Source: Sphingobium sp. (GTDB lineage: Bacteria > Pseudomonadota > Alphaproteobacteria > Sphingomonadales > Sphingomonadaceae). Taken from it: 64,000 nt of DNA. Position 1 is the first letter of the stretch, and each line of letters starts with the position of its first letter. The notes under the pieces are model-generated. The model had not been told where the DNA came from and ran no database searches. It saw only the letters and a list, made by a program, of their open reading frames with translations. The stretch is taken from the NCBI RefSeq assembly GCF_003248505.1, contig NZ_QFOA01000008.1:1-64000 (forward strand), written 5' to 3'. Shown piece by piece: positions 35,128 through 44,549 of the stretch. The translations under genes and the position numbers were made by a program.

Positions 35128-36137
35128 GCCGCCACCAGTCCCAGCAGGGCGTCGCGGGTTGCAAGCAATTCTTCCATCGGCGGCTGATCCGTGCCGCGCG
35201 TCACCGATGCCATCGCCCGGTCGAGCCGCGCGCGAGACAGATCGGAAAGGTCGGGCAGCCGTTCGGCGATGCCGACCATATCGTCCATCCGTCCCCAGCA
35301 ATTGAGCGCCAGATCGCATCCCGCCGCGACCACGCCCGCCGCGCGGTCGGGAATGCTGCCCTGCAACGCCTGCATATCGAGATCGTCCGACATCAAGAGC
35401 CCATGGAACCCGATCGAGTCGCGAATAATCTCCCCGATGATCGTGGGCGACAGGCTGGCGGGGCGGGCCGCGTCCCATTCGGTATAGACGACATGCGCAG
35501 TCATCCCCATCGGCGCGGACCGCAGGGTGCGGAACGGCGCAAGATCGGTTTCGAGCGCGTTGAGGTTTGCGTCCACCACGGGCAGTTCGTGATGGCTGTC
35601 GACCGTGGCGCGACCGTGGCCGGGCATATGCTTGACGATGCCCACCACGCCGCCGTCCGCCAGTCCTTCGAGCGTCGCACGGCCGAGCGCCGCCACGCGC
35701 ATCGGTTCCGCGCCCAGCGTTCGGTCGCCCATGATATCGCTCGCGCCGTCCTGCCGCACGTCGAGCAGCGGCAGCGCGTCGACGGTGACGCCGACCTCCG
35801 CCAGCATCAGCGCGATGGCGCGGGCGTTGGCGCGGGCGGCGGCGATGGCGCTCGACGGCGCGCGATCGTAGAGGCGGTCGAACGCGGCCCCCGCCGGGAA
35901 GGCGGGCCATTGAGGCGGTTGCATCCGGGCGACGCGCCCCCCTTCCTGATCGATCATGACGAGCAGGTCGTCGCGCCCGTGCAGACTGCGCAGATCGTCG
36001 GTGAGCGCCCGCATCTGTGCCCCATCGACGCAGTTGCGCCTGAACAGGATGTAGCCAGCGGGCTGCGCCTGCGCGAAGAAGGCGCGCTCGTCGGGCGTAA
36101 GGGCGGGACCGGACAGGCCGAAGATGACTGGCTTCAT
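35124..36137 (-). CDS. nagZ: Beta-N-acetylhexosaminidase NagZ
   Basis: A 337-residue cytoplasmic GH3 enzyme that removes GlcNAc from anhydro-muropeptides in cell-wall recycling. Family motifs are MIDQEGGRVARM, VKHMPGHGRATVDSHHELP (with the catalytic histidine loop) and LLMSDDLDMQA (with the nucleophile Asp). The start at 36137 gives MKPVIFGLSGPALT. It sits in the conserved argS - SPOR - nagZ - scpAB order. Confidence 0.95.
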   Translation of the reverse strand: MKPVIFGLSGPALTPDERAFFAQAQPAGYILFRRNCVDGAQMRALTDDLRSLHGRDDLLVMIDQEGGRVARMQPPQWPAFPAGAAFDRLYDRAPSSAIAAARANARAIALMLAEVGVTVDALPLLDVRQDGASDIMGDRTLGAEPMRVAALGRATLEGLADGGVVGIVKHMPGHGRATVDSHHELPVVDANLNALETDLAPFRTLRSAPMGMTAHVVYTEWDAARPASLSPTIIGEIIRDSIGFHGLLMSDDLDMQALQGSIPDRAAGVVAAGCDLALNCWGRMDDMVGIAERLPDLSDLSRARLDRAMASVTRGTDQPPMEELLATRDALLGLVAA

Positions 36138-36204
36138 GACGTCCGATGGTAACGGCAGACAGGTCCGAAGTCGAAGAACTTTGTCGAACGGCCTGTCGCG
36201 CGCG

Positions 36205-36927
36205 TCAGTTGACGACGAGACAGCTTTCGCCCGCGACCTTGAGCTTGCCGCAGACAAGGCTCGCCTGTCCGCCCGCCGCCACCCGCAGGCGATAGAGGGT
36301 GCTGCCGCCCACTTCCACCGGCTCGACCGTCATGGCGAGGGGGGAGAGATAGGCGAACCGCTTCGACAGCTTGCCCCACGCATCCTTGGCGAGTGCCGCG
36401 CTGCCATAGGCGCCGAGCTGGATCGTGCCGCTGCGTGCGGCCTTGGGCGCGGCGGTGGCCGCGGTCGCGTGGGTTTCGTCGGTGACCTTTGCGGTGACGC
36501 TCTGCGACGGGCGGGCGGGCGCGGCGGGGCGCGTGGCAACCGGCGCAGGCGCGGTCTTGGCGATGGGCGCTTCGGGCACGCGGCTGGGATCGATGCGTCC
36601 GTCCCGCGCGACGCCCTCGCTCGCGGCGTAGCTGGCGTCGCCCTCTCCGTCGAATTTCCGGGCGTCCGCCTCGTTCGCCGCGATCTTGTAGCCGCCCGCC
36701 GGCGCGGCGATCAGCTGGCCTTCGCCCGCCCCGCCGGTGCCCGGACGGTTCTGCACCCACCATACCGCCGCGACGACGCCGCCGATGATCGCGAGGCCGA
36801 GCAGGATGAGGCCGAGCAGCCGGAGCGGGGAAATACGGTCGTCATCGACATCGTCGACCGCCGGTTCCAGCCACGGAAGACGATCTTCGTCGTCCAGATC
36901 CAATCTACCGCGCGCATACTCACCCAT
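36205..36927 (-). CDS. FtsN-like membrane protein with SPOR domain
   Basis: A 240-residue bitopic protein. An acidic cytoplasmic N-terminus is followed by one membrane helix (about 35-58), an Ala/Pro/Thr-rich periplasmic linker (about 60-165) and a C-terminal SPOR domain (about 166-240, GTIQLGAYGSAALAKDAW to KLKVAGESC). This topology and the position between argS and nagZ match the FtsN-like division protein described in Caulobacter, recalled here rather than checked. It would trigger septal synthesis and bind denuded glycan. It lies 15 bases after argS. Confidence 0.85.
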   Translation of the reverse strand: MGEYARGRLDLDDEDRLPWLEPAVDDVDDDRISPLRLLGLILLGLAIIGGVVAAVWWVQNRPGTGGAGEGQLIAAPAGGYKIAANEADARKFDGEGDASYAASEGVARDGRIDPSRVPEAPIAKTAPAPVATRPAAPARPSQSVTAKVTDETHATAATAAPKAARSGTIQLGAYGSAALAKDAWGKLSKRFAYLSPLAMTVEPVEVGGSTLYRLRVAAGGQASLVCGKLKVAGESCLVVN

Positions 36928-36942
36928 GGTCGCCCTTCGCCT

Positions 36943-38670
36943 TCAGCTCATTTCCGTGAGAGCGGCCACGCCCATCAGGGCGAGCCCGTTGCGGATAATC
37001 TGCCCGATTCCCATCGCGAGGAAAAGCCGGGTTGCGGTGAGCGCCGGATCGTCGGCCAGGATGACGCGGGCGCGCGGATCGTCGTTGCCCATGTTCCACC
37101 AGCCGTGGAAGGCGGAGGCCAAATCATTGAGATAAAAGGCAATCCTGTGCGGCTCCCGGACCTGTGCCGCGCCGTCGACGACGCGGGGAAACTGCGCGGC
37201 GAGCTTGACGAGGCCAAGCTCCGCCGTCCCAAGAAGGGACAGGTCCGGTTGCGGCAGGGCAATGCCCGCTTCCTCCGCCCGGCGGCCGAGCGAGGAAATG
37301 CGCGCATGGGCATATTGCACGTAGAAGACGGGATTGTCCTTCGACGCTTCGACCACCTTGGCAAAATCGAAGTCCATCTGAGCGTCGGCCTTGCGCGTCA
37401 GCATGGTGAAGCGGACGACATCCTTGCCCACTTCGCGCACCACATCGGCGAGCGTCACGAAATTTCCCGCGCGCTTCGACATCTTGACCGGCTCGCCGTC
37501 GCGCAGCAGGCGGACCATCTGGATAAGCTTCACGTCGAAGCGCGCCTTGCCCTCCGTCAACGCAGCGACGGCGGCCTGAATGCGCTTCACCGTCCCGGCA
37601 TGGTCCGCACCCCAGATGTCGATCAGCTGGTCGGCGCTCTGGGCCTTCTGGAAATGATAGGCCATGTCCGCGCCGAAATAGGTCCACGAGCCGTTCGATT
37701 TCTTAATGGGCCGATCCTGATCGTCGCCGAACCGGGTCGAACGGAACAGCGGCAGCTCAACCGGTTCCCAATCGTCGGGCAGCTCGCCCTTGGGCGCTTC
37801 GAGCGTGCCGTCATAGACGAGGTCGTGGGCGCGCAGCCACGCTTCGGCCTCATCGGGCTTGCCTGCCGCCTGCAATTCCGCTTCGGAGGAAAAAAGATCG
37901 TGATGAATGCCGAGCAGCGCGAGATCGCTGCGGATCATGTCCATCATTCGCGCCACGGCAAAGGTGCGGAAGAGGACGAGCCATTCGCTTTCGGGCGCGC
38001 CGACGAACCGATCGCCATATTCCTGCGCCAGCGCCTGCCCCACCGGGATCAGGTAGTCGCCGGGATAGAGCCCCTCTGGGATGGTGCCCACATCCTCGCC
38101 CAGGGCCTCGCGGTAGCGCAGATGCGCCGAGCGGGCGAGCACGTCCACCTGGCCGCCAGCGTCGTTGATATAATATTCGCGGATCACCTTGTGCCCGGCA
38201 TATTCGAGCAGCGTCGCCAGCGCGTCGCCGACCACAGCGCCGCGGCAATGGCCCATGTGCATGGGGCCGGTGGGATTGGCCGACACATATTCGACGTTGA
38301 CGGTCACGCCCTGCCCCACGGTCGAGCGCCCGTAGTCGTCGCCGTCCGCGTGGATCGTGCCCAGTTCCTCACGCCACGTCGCGTCGGTGAGGGTCATGTT
38401 GATGAAGCCCGGCCCGGCGATGGCGGCGCTTTCCACCTCGTCCAGCGCCTGCAACCGGGCGACGATCGCTTCGGCGAGCGCGCGGGGATTGGTGCCTGCG
38501 GGCTTGGCCAGCACCATGGCGGCATTGGTGGCAAGGTCGCCATGGCTCGGGTCGCGGGGCGGCTCGACCGTCACGGGTTTGCGATTGAGGCCGGGCGGCA
38601 GCGTGCCCTGCGCCTCCAGCGCGTCGAGCACGGTGTCGAGATGGGCGGCGAAACGGGTGTAAAGGGACAC
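36943..38670 (-). CDS. argS: Arginine--tRNA ligase
   Basis: A 575-residue class I aminoacyl-tRNA synthetase. The HIGH-type motif reads PTGPMHMGHCRG (HMGH at 138-141), and the second signature is VKMSKRAGNF. The N-terminal Add1 domain includes PPRDPSHGDLATNAA. The GTG at 38670 (MSLYTRFAAH) is preceded nine bases upstream by AGGAAAG and matches the usual N-terminus; a TTG at 38691 is the alternative. Confidence 0.95.
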   Translation of the reverse strand: MSLYTRFAAHLDTVLDALEAQGTLPPGLNRKPVTVEPPRDPSHGDLATNAAMVLAKPAGTNPRALAEAIVARLQALDEVESAAIAGPGFINMTLTDATWREELGTIHADGDDYGRSTVGQGVTVNVEYVSANPTGPMHMGHCRGAVVGDALATLLEYAGHKVIREYYINDAGGQVDVLARSAHLRYREALGEDVGTIPEGLYPGDYLIPVGQALAQEYGDRFVGAPESEWLVLFRTFAVARMMDMIRSDLALLGIHHDLFSSEAELQAAGKPDEAEAWLRAHDLVYDGTLEAPKGELPDDWEPVELPLFRSTRFGDDQDRPIKKSNGSWTYFGADMAYHFQKAQSADQLIDIWGADHAGTVKRIQAAVAALTEGKARFDVKLIQMVRLLRDGEPVKMSKRAGNFVTLADVVREVGKDVVRFTMLTRKADAQMDFDFAKVVEASKDNPVFYVQYAHARISSLGRRAEEAGIALPQPDLSLLGTAELGLVKLAAQFPRVVDGAAQVREPHRIAFYLNDLASAFHGWWNMGNDDPRARVILADDPALTATRLFLAMGIGQIIRNGLALMGVAALTEMS

Positions 38671-38697
38671 GGGACGACACTTTCCTGGCAAAGGTCC

Positions 38698-38772
38698 GTT
38701 CGCCCTGAACCAAGTCGAAGGGCCGCTCTTTTCGTCAAGAAAGGCCGGGCTTCGACTTTGCTCAGCCCGAAC
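38698..38772. repeat. Paired REP-like inverted repeats upstream of argS
   Basis: Two 26-base arms lie in opposite orientation at 38698-38723 and 38747-38772, separated by 23 bases. Compared in the same orientation they share GTTCG, CTGA, AAGTCGAAG and similar blocks. Within each arm, short end-proximal segments are complementary (GCCC/GGGC in one, GGGCT/AGCCC in the other), so the differences between arms keep each hairpin. The GTTCG...CTGA...GTCGAAG pattern is familiar as a dispersed repeat in sphingomonad genomes. They lie in the 119-base gap between the lipoprotein gene and argS. Confidence 0.7.
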
Positions 38773-38789
38773 GGGGAATGGGGCTGCGC

Positions 38790-39428
38790 TTAACGGGTCG
38801 CATTATATCGGAGCTGGTCCTGCGTCAGGTTGAACCCGACCAGCAGCTCGAAACTGGTGCGCTGCAACGCCGCCTTCACGTCCGGCTGGGCGAAGGGATC
38901 GATCGCGGCGTCGGCATCGCCCGCCTTGCGCTTCTGCGTGATCTTCGCCTGAATGTCGGCGGGCAGCGTCGCGGCGGCCTTGTCCACATAAGAACCGGCC
39001 TTCGCCTGCGCGCTGGCGCGCAGCTGGCCGGGCGCGAAGTTCAGCGTCACCTGGCCGACACGCTTGGCGATGACGTTGGTGCCGGCCTGCACGACCGCAG
39101 AATAATAAGGCAGCGTGACCTGCCGCGCGGCGCTGGCGTCGGTGCGGCGCGCATTCACGGTGAAGGTCGCTTCGGTATAGAATTGCGCGCCGTCCGCGCA
39201 GGTCGAGCGCAGATCGGTGATGTTCGCGACGACGTCGATCGCGGACGCATCGGTGCTGCTTGCGGGATTGAACAGAGTGACATCCCCGGTCCCGGCGGGA
39301 ATCGCGGCGGTCGGGCAGGCCGAGCGCACCGCGACGACGCCGCCCGTCGCGTCGATCTCGCCCCGCCGCGAACAGCCCGCCAAAGCGAGGGCGAGCATGG
39401 CAGTCGTGGCGAGGGGAGCGATTTTCAC
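38790..39428 (-). CDS. Putative lipoprotein of unknown function
   Basis: A 212-residue precursor with a lipoprotein signal peptide (MKIAPLATTAMLALALAGC, lipobox LAGC, Cys19). The mature part alternates short beta-like stretches (GDVTLFNPAS, AQFYTEATFTVNARR) and contains three Cys besides the lipidated one or nearby (RSACPTAA, RSTCADG). It is widespread among sphingomonads as far as I recall, with no known function. It is divergent from ispH across 130 bases. Confidence 0.75.
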   Translation of the reverse strand: MKIAPLATTAMLALALAGCSRRGEIDATGGVVAVRSACPTAAIPAGTGDVTLFNPASSTDASAIDVVANITDLRSTCADGAQFYTEATFTVNARRTDASAARQVTLPYYSAVVQAGTNVIAKRVGQVTLNFAPGQLRASAQAKAGSYVDKAAATLPADIQAKITQKRKAGDADAAIDPFAQPDVKAALQRTSFELLVGFNLTQDQLRYNATR

Positions 39429-39558
39429 GGGCAGACAATCCTCAAAAAGGCGAAAGCCGGGCGAAGCCGCCGACTTTGCGCTTCCTTATCCATCCCCCGC
39501 GCGCCACGCAACCTCAAGGCTCTTTCTTCGCACGGCACATTCGCCTAAGCGGCAGAGC

Positions 39559-40518
39559 ATGACAGACGCGCCCGCCGAACGCCGCCCACTGACCCTGCTG
39601 ATCGCCGCGCCGCGCGGCTTTTGCGCCGGGGTCGACCGCGCCATCGTCATCGTGGAAAAGGCGATCGAGAAATATGGCGCGCCCGTCTATGTCCGGCACG
39701 AGATCGTCCACAACAAATATGTGGTCGACAGCCTGAAGGCCAAGGGCGCGATCTTCGTCGAGGAACTGGATCAGGTGCCCGACGGCCTTCCCGTCGTTTT
39801 TTCCGCCCATGGCGTGCCCAAGGCAGTGCCTGCCAGGGCGGCAGAACGCGGGCTCGACTATCTGGACGCCACCTGCCCGCTGGTCAGCAAGGTGCACCGG
39901 CAGGCGGAGCGGCAGGTGGATGCGGGCCGCCACATCCTGTTCATCGGCCACCGGGGCCATCCCGAAGTCATCGGCACGTTCGGACAGGTGCCCGAAGGCA
40001 CGATGACCCTGATCGAGACGGTGGAGGACGCGCACGCCTTCACCCCCGTCGACGCGGACAACCTTGCCTTCCTCACCCAGACGACGTTGTCGGTGGACGA
40101 CACCGCCGCCATCGTCGCGGTGCTGGAGCGCCGTTTCCCCGGCATCGCCGCGCCCAAGGGCGAGGACATCTGCTATGCCACATCCAACCGCCAGACCGCC
40201 GTCAAGGCGATCGCCGCGCGGTGCGACGCGCTCTATGTCATCGGCGCGCCCAACAGCTCCAACTCGCTGCGGCTCGTCGAAGTGGCGGAGCGCGAGGGGA
40301 CGCGCGCACGCCTGATCCAGCGCGCGGACGAGATCGATTTCGACTGGCTTGCCGACGTGTCCACGCTGGGCCTGACGGCAGGCGCGTCCGCACCCGAAGT
40401 GCTGGTGCGCGAAGTCGCCGAGCGCATCGCCGAACGCTTCGCGGTGACAGAGGAACAGGTGGAGACCGCGCGCGAGAGCATCGCCTTCAAGCTGCCGCGC
40501 GGGTTGGAGGCAGCCTGA
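39559..40518 (+). CDS. ispH: 4-hydroxy-3-methylbut-2-enyl diphosphate reductase
   Basis: A 319-residue [4Fe-4S] enzyme catalysing the last step of the MEP pathway, giving IPP and DMAPP. The three cluster cysteines are C22 (RGFCAGVDRAI), C106 (DATCPLVSKVH) and C205 (ICYATSNRQ). The start at 39559 gives MTDAPAERRPLTLLIAAPRG; the frame is open further upstream within the divergent lipoprotein gene. It leads an ispH-thrB-rnhA unit. Confidence 0.96.
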   Translation: MTDAPAERRPLTLLIAAPRGFCAGVDRAIVIVEKAIEKYGAPVYVRHEIVHNKYVVDSLKAKGAIFVEELDQVPDGLPVVFSAHGVPKAVPARAAERGLDYLDATCPLVSKVHRQAERQVDAGRHILFIGHRGHPEVIGTFGQVPEGTMTLIETVEDAHAFTPVDADNLAFLTQTTLSVDDTAAIVAVLERRFPGIAAPKGEDICYATSNRQTAVKAIAARCDALYVIGAPNSSNSLRLVEVAEREGTRARLIQRADEIDFDWLADVSTLGLTAGASAPEVLVREVAERIAERFAVTEEQVETARESIAFKLPRGLEAA

Positions 40519-40521
40519 GGC

Positions 40522-41499
40522 ATGGCGGTCTATACCCATGTTCCCGCCGAAGAGATCGATGCTTTCCTGACCCGCTACGACGCCGGACGGCTCGTGTCGG
40601 CCAAAGGCATCGCGGAGGGGGTGGAGAACAGCAACTATCTTCTCGAAACGACCGGCGCGGACGGGAACGGACATCGCTATATCCTGACGCTCTACGAAAA
40701 GCGGGTGGACCAAGCGGACCTGCCCTTTTTCATGGATCTGCTCGATCATCTCGGCGCGCGCGGATGCCTCGTCCCCCGGTTCATCGCGGACCGGGACGGA
40801 CAGCGACTGCAACAGCTGGGCGGCCGGTCGGCCTGCCTGATCGAATTCCTGACCGGCATCAGCGTGACCGAGCCGACCCCGGCGCAGGCGCGCGCGGCGG
40901 GCGCGGCGCTGGGCGAGTTGCACCGGGCGGCACGAGGTTTCGGCGGCGAGCGGCGCAATGCGCTCGACAGGGCGGGATGGCACGATCTCGCCGCGAAGTG
41001 CGGGGATGATTTCGATCGCATCGCACCGGGACTTTCCGCGCGGGTGGCGGATGAACTTGCCTTCCTCGACGCGTACTGGCCTGCCGACCTGCCGCGCAGC
41101 GTGATCCACGCGGACCTGTTCCCCGACAATGTGCTGATGCTGGGGGACCGGGTGACCGGCCTCATCGACTTCTATTTCAGCTGCACCGACATCCGCGCCT
41201 ACGACCTGGCCGTGACCCACAGTGCGTGGGTGTTCAGCCACGATGGCGCGACCTGGCACGGAGACCGCGCGGCAGCGCTGGGCGCGGGATATGAGGGCAC
41301 GCACGGGCTGAGCGATGCCGAGCGCGAGGCATTTCCGGTGCTGTGCCGGGGCGCGGCGCTGCGCTTCCTGCTGACGCGCGCCTATGACTGGATCAACACG
41401 CCCGCCGACGCACTGGTGACGCGCAAGGACCCGCTCGCCTATCTGCGGCGGCTCGATTTTTATGCGAAGGCCGATCCGGCGGACCTGCTCGGCGCATGA
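40522..41499 (+). CDS. thrB: Homoserine kinase (ThrB type II)
   Basis: A 325-residue kinase of the aminoglycoside phosphotransferase-like fold that phosphorylates homoserine for threonine synthesis. The N-terminus MAVYTHVPAEEIDAFL and the segment GIAEGVENSNYLLET are typical, and VIHADLFPDNV with LIDFYFSC supplies the catalytic and metal-binding residues. It starts three bases after ispH and overlaps rnhA by four bases (ATGA). Confidence 0.94.
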   Translation: MAVYTHVPAEEIDAFLTRYDAGRLVSAKGIAEGVENSNYLLETTGADGNGHRYILTLYEKRVDQADLPFFMDLLDHLGARGCLVPRFIADRDGQRLQQLGGRSACLIEFLTGISVTEPTPAQARAAGAALGELHRAARGFGGERRNALDRAGWHDLAAKCGDDFDRIAPGLSARVADELAFLDAYWPADLPRSVIHADLFPDNVLMLGDRVTGLIDFYFSCTDIRAYDLAVTHSAWVFSHDGATWHGDRAAALGAGYEGTHGLSDAEREAFPVLCRGAALRFLLTRAYDWINTPADALVTRKDPLAYLRRLDFYAKADPADLLGA

Positions 41500-41942
41500 G
41501 CGATCGTCCGCAAGTCGACATCTTCACCGACGGCGCGTGCAAGGGCAATCCCGGTCCGGGCGGCTGGGGCGCTGTCCTGCGTTTTGGCGACAAGGAAAAG
41601 GACATATCCGGCGGCGAGGCGCAGACCACCAATAACCGCATGGAAATGATGGCGGCGGTCGAGGCGCTGAACGCCCTTACCAAGCCATGCCGCGTGACGC
41701 TGCATACCGATAGCAAATATGTGATGGACGGCATCACCAAATGGGTCTTCGGCTGGCAGAAGAACGGATGGAAGACGGCGGACAGAAAGCCCGTCAAGAA
41801 TGCCGAGCTGTGGCAGGAATTGCTGAAGGCCACCGCGCGGCATCAGGTGACGTGGCGATGGGTAAAGGGCCATGCCGGCCACCCGGAAAACGAGCGCGCC
41901 GACGCGCTGGCCTGCGCGGCGGCGGAGACGTTCCGGCGGTAA
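41496..41942 (+). CDS. rnhA: Ribonuclease HI
   Basis: A 148-residue type 1 RNase H that cleaves RNA in RNA:DNA hybrids. The four active-site acids lie in FTDGACKGNPGPGGWG (Asp12), NNRMEMMA (Glu), LHTDSKYV (Asp) and NERADALA (Asp). The basic handle segment KWVFGWQKNGWKTADRKPVKN is present. It is the last gene of the ispH unit and converges on the next gene with a 22-base gap that shows no clear terminator. Confidence 0.96.
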   Translation: MSDRPQVDIFTDGACKGNPGPGGWGAVLRFGDKEKDISGGEAQTTNNRMEMMAAVEALNALTKPCRVTLHTDSKYVMDGITKWVFGWQKNGWKTADRKPVKNAELWQELLKATARHQVTWRWVKGHAGHPENERADALACAAAETFRR

Positions 41943-41964
41943 CGTCGCGCCCGGTCGGGTCGGG

Positions 41965-42768
41965 CTATGGCTGGATCGCGCCTTCGCTTTTCCCTTGCAG
42001 GATCGATTCGATGAGGATCACGTCGTCGACCTTGTCCGCGTCGATGCAGGCTTCTGCGCTGTCCATTGCGACCAGGCGCGCTGCGAGACCGAATTTACGG
42101 CCGACCCGCGCGACGCCGCCGCGCAGGGTGAGGATGCGCAGCGCCGCGCCGATAAGCGCGGTCGGACCGAAGGCGGTCAGGACCTTCCACCCTTTCTTGC
42201 GATCCTGCTCGACTTCCTGCCATAGCGCGACGATCCGCTTTGCCTTGGCGCTGCCGAACCAGAAGAGGTTCGCCCCCGACCACCAGCCGTCGCGGAACTT
42301 GAGCCAGGTCCGGCGCGACTGCGGATAGCGGGCAAGCAGCGTGCGCCGTTCGACCAGCGCGACAGCGAGATCGACACCTTGCGCTTCGCCCACAAACTGG
42401 TCGAGCATCGCCGCATCGAGCAGCACGTGATCGGCGGTGGTGACGAGCAGGGGGTAGGAAACGCCCTCCCCCTCCATCAGCGCCAGCAGCGACGAGGCGA
42501 TGCCCTGCCCGCCCGTTTCGAACCGCACGCGCGGATCGGCGGCGAGCCAGGCGGTCGCGGGATCGTCAGCATAGAGGTCGGGCCGCTGGGTCAGGACGAC
42601 GAGCCGCGCCACCGCCGGATGGCGGAGCAGCGCGCGTGCGGGATAGTCGATCATCGGTCGCCCGGCGACCGGCGCCAACGGCTTGACCGCAACGCCTGCC
42701 GCAAGAGCGAGCGGGTCGGGAACGGGGCGCGCGCCCGCGAGCAGGATGGCAGTGACGTTCGGGGTCAT
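41965..42768 (-). CDS. MobA-like NTP transferase domain protein
   Basis: A 267-residue protein with a GT-A nucleotidyltransferase-type N-terminus: TAILLAGARPVPDPLA, then KPLAPVAGRPMIDY with the conserved lysine, and LLVTTADHVLLD as the metal-binding strand. The segment TWLKFRDGWWSGANLFWF is typical of a sphingomonad/alphaproteobacterial group annotated only as nucleotidyltransferase family. Substrate unknown; molybdopterin or sugar-phosphate transfer cannot be decided here. It follows the M23 gene by 40 bases. Confidence 0.75.
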   Translation of the reverse strand: MTPNVTAILLAGARPVPDPLALAAGVAVKPLAPVAGRPMIDYPARALLRHPAVARLVVLTQRPDLYADDPATAWLAADPRVRFETGGQGIASSLLALMEGEGVSYPLLVTTADHVLLDAAMLDQFVGEAQGVDLAVALVERRTLLARYPQSRRTWLKFRDGWWSGANLFWFGSAKAKRIVALWQEVEQDRKKGWKVLTAFGPTALIGAALRILTLRGGVARVGRKFGLAARLVAMDSAEACIDADKVDDVILIESILQGKSEGAIQP

Positions 42769-42808
42769 CGCCGCCCGTTAGCCGAGCGGACGACAACCAT
42801 AAAGCGGC

Positions 42809-44332
42809 TTATTCGACCCTCGCTGTCGGGTCGGCGGCTGCCCCTCGCGCGAAACTGTCGTGCAATCCCACGCGCAGGGCGCGATACTGCGCCAGCTTCG
42901 CCCGGAAGGCGGCCAAGTCGGCTCCGGCCAGTTGCGCCGTAGCGGTGAACCTGACCGACAGCGGATTGACCGTCACGCCGTTGCGATAGAGTTCGTAGTG
43001 CAAGTGCGGTCCCGTCGACAGGCCGGTCGATCCGACATAGCCGATCACCTGCCCGCGCCGCACCCGCTGACCCGGCACCGCCGCGATCCGGCTCAGATGC
43101 GCATAGCCCGTGCCAAGGCCGCCGCCATGCTGGAGCCGCACAAAATTGCCGTGCCCGCCATGCCGCCCGGCAAAGGTGACCGTGCCGTCGGTCACCGCGT
43201 AGACGGGCGCGCCATAATGGGCCGCGAAATCGACACCCGCGTGCATGCGCATATAGCCCAGGATCGGATGGCGGCGCATCCCGAAGCCCGAAGTGATCCG
43301 TCCGGCCACCGGCGAGATGAGCTCTCCGCGCCGTTCCCCTACGCCCGACGCCTCGAACCATTCGGACCGACCGTCCTTCGTCCATCGGAGCATGTCGATG
43401 GATTTGCCCCTCGCGCGCTTGAGGCCCGCATAGAGAAGTTCGCCCACTTCCACGTCGCCGGTTTCCGCACGGCGGTATTCTGTTACGATATCGTAACGAT
43501 CACCCGCACCGATGCTCCCGAGGTCCGCCTGCCCCGCGATCACGCGCAGGAATGCCTGCACCGCCCTGGGCGGCGCGCCCGCCGCGCGGGCCGATCGGTA
43601 GATGCTGTCGCCCACCACGCCCTGGATTCGCAGCGGCGTGCTGTCGACGCGGATGGGCACGCGGCGGATGGAGAGCGTGCCGCCCGCCCGCGCCATTTCG
43701 ATGTCGAGGTCGAGCCGGGCGCGGAAGGAAAGCCGGTCGAGCGGGCGTGGCCGGTCGCGGCTGGCGCGGCGGCCAAGGACGATGTCGAGCCGGGTTCCGG
43801 GCCTGACGCCCGCGCCGATATCCCCGCCGACCATGCTCATGACGGTGGCGACATCCCCGCCGCTGACGCCTGCGCGCGACAGGGCGCGGGCGAGCGTGTC
43901 GCTGCTCCCCACCTGGGCACTCAGTTCGATCTGCGGGCGCTCGGGCGTGGCGCGCAGCGGCTGGACGGCGTCGGTCGGCCCCATGTGCCGCCCGCTGTCC
44001 GCCCCCAGCGCCAGCGGGGTGGTCATCTGGCTGCGCACTTCGTCATATTGCGCGTCGGATAACAGCGGGCCGGGCGCGCCAGGCACCGGATGGAAGCCGG
44101 GTGACAGATAGAGCGCAGTCGCGCACAGGCCGAAACAGGTGGCAAGGCCACGGAACCAGGTACGGCTGCCGATCCGCTGGCCCAGGTCGGGGACGAGATC
44201 GACTTGGTCCGCCCATTCGCGCAAGCGGGCGCGCCAGTCCTGCGCGGGCTTTGGTCCGCGCAACGCTTCGGTCGCCCACAGCGACGCCGTCGCGCCGCCC
44301 TGCTGCATTCCGAACGATCGATCCTGAAACAA
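42809..44332 (-). CDS. M23-family metalloendopeptidase, membrane anchored
   Basis: A 507-residue protein: cytoplasmic N-terminus, one membrane segment (about 61-77), a periplasmic region with a LysM-like or OapA-like stretch (SDTLARALSRAGVS and GTRLDIVLG), and a C-terminal M23 domain. Zinc ligands are seen in MHAGVDFAA and PHLHYELYRNG. M23 enzymes cut peptide crosslinks in the wall or act as amidase activators if ligands are lost; here the ligands are intact, so it should be active. The longest reading starts at TTG 44332; an ATG at 44308 would remove eight residues. Confidence 0.87.
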   Translation of the reverse strand: MFQDRSFGMQQGGATASLWATEALRGPKPAQDWRARLREWADQVDLVPDLGQRIGSRTWFRGLATCFGLCATALYLSPGFHPVPGAPGPLLSDAQYDEVRSQMTTPLALGADSGRHMGPTDAVQPLRATPERPQIELSAQVGSSDTLARALSRAGVSGGDVATVMSMVGGDIGAGVRPGTRLDIVLGRRASRDRPRPLDRLSFRARLDLDIEMARAGGTLSIRRVPIRVDSTPLRIQGVVGDSIYRSARAAGAPPRAVQAFLRVIAGQADLGSIGAGDRYDIVTEYRRAETGDVEVGELLYAGLKRARGKSIDMLRWTKDGRSEWFEASGVGERRGELISPVAGRITSGFGMRRHPILGYMRMHAGVDFAAHYGAPVYAVTDGTVTFAGRHGGHGNFVRLQHGGGLGTGYAHLSRIAAVPGQRVRRGQVIGYVGSTGLSTGPHLHYELYRNGVTVNPLSVRFTATAQLAGADLAAFRAKLAQYRALRVGLHDSFARGAAADPTARVE

Positions 44333-44549
44333 ACCCGCATCCCCCCGGGGGTTGAGCCGCCCGGCAACGTCCCCCGCGCCATGCGTGGGCGGGACCGTTG
44401 TGAAGGCACAGGGTTAATGTCAAATAAAGAGGTCCCTCGACGCCCCGCCATAGCGACGAAGCGTGCCCTTCGCCCGATCACCCGCGCAGGTGGTGCGGAA
44501 CCCGCAATTCCCCTTGCCGAACCTGCCACGGTGCCCGACATAGACGGCA

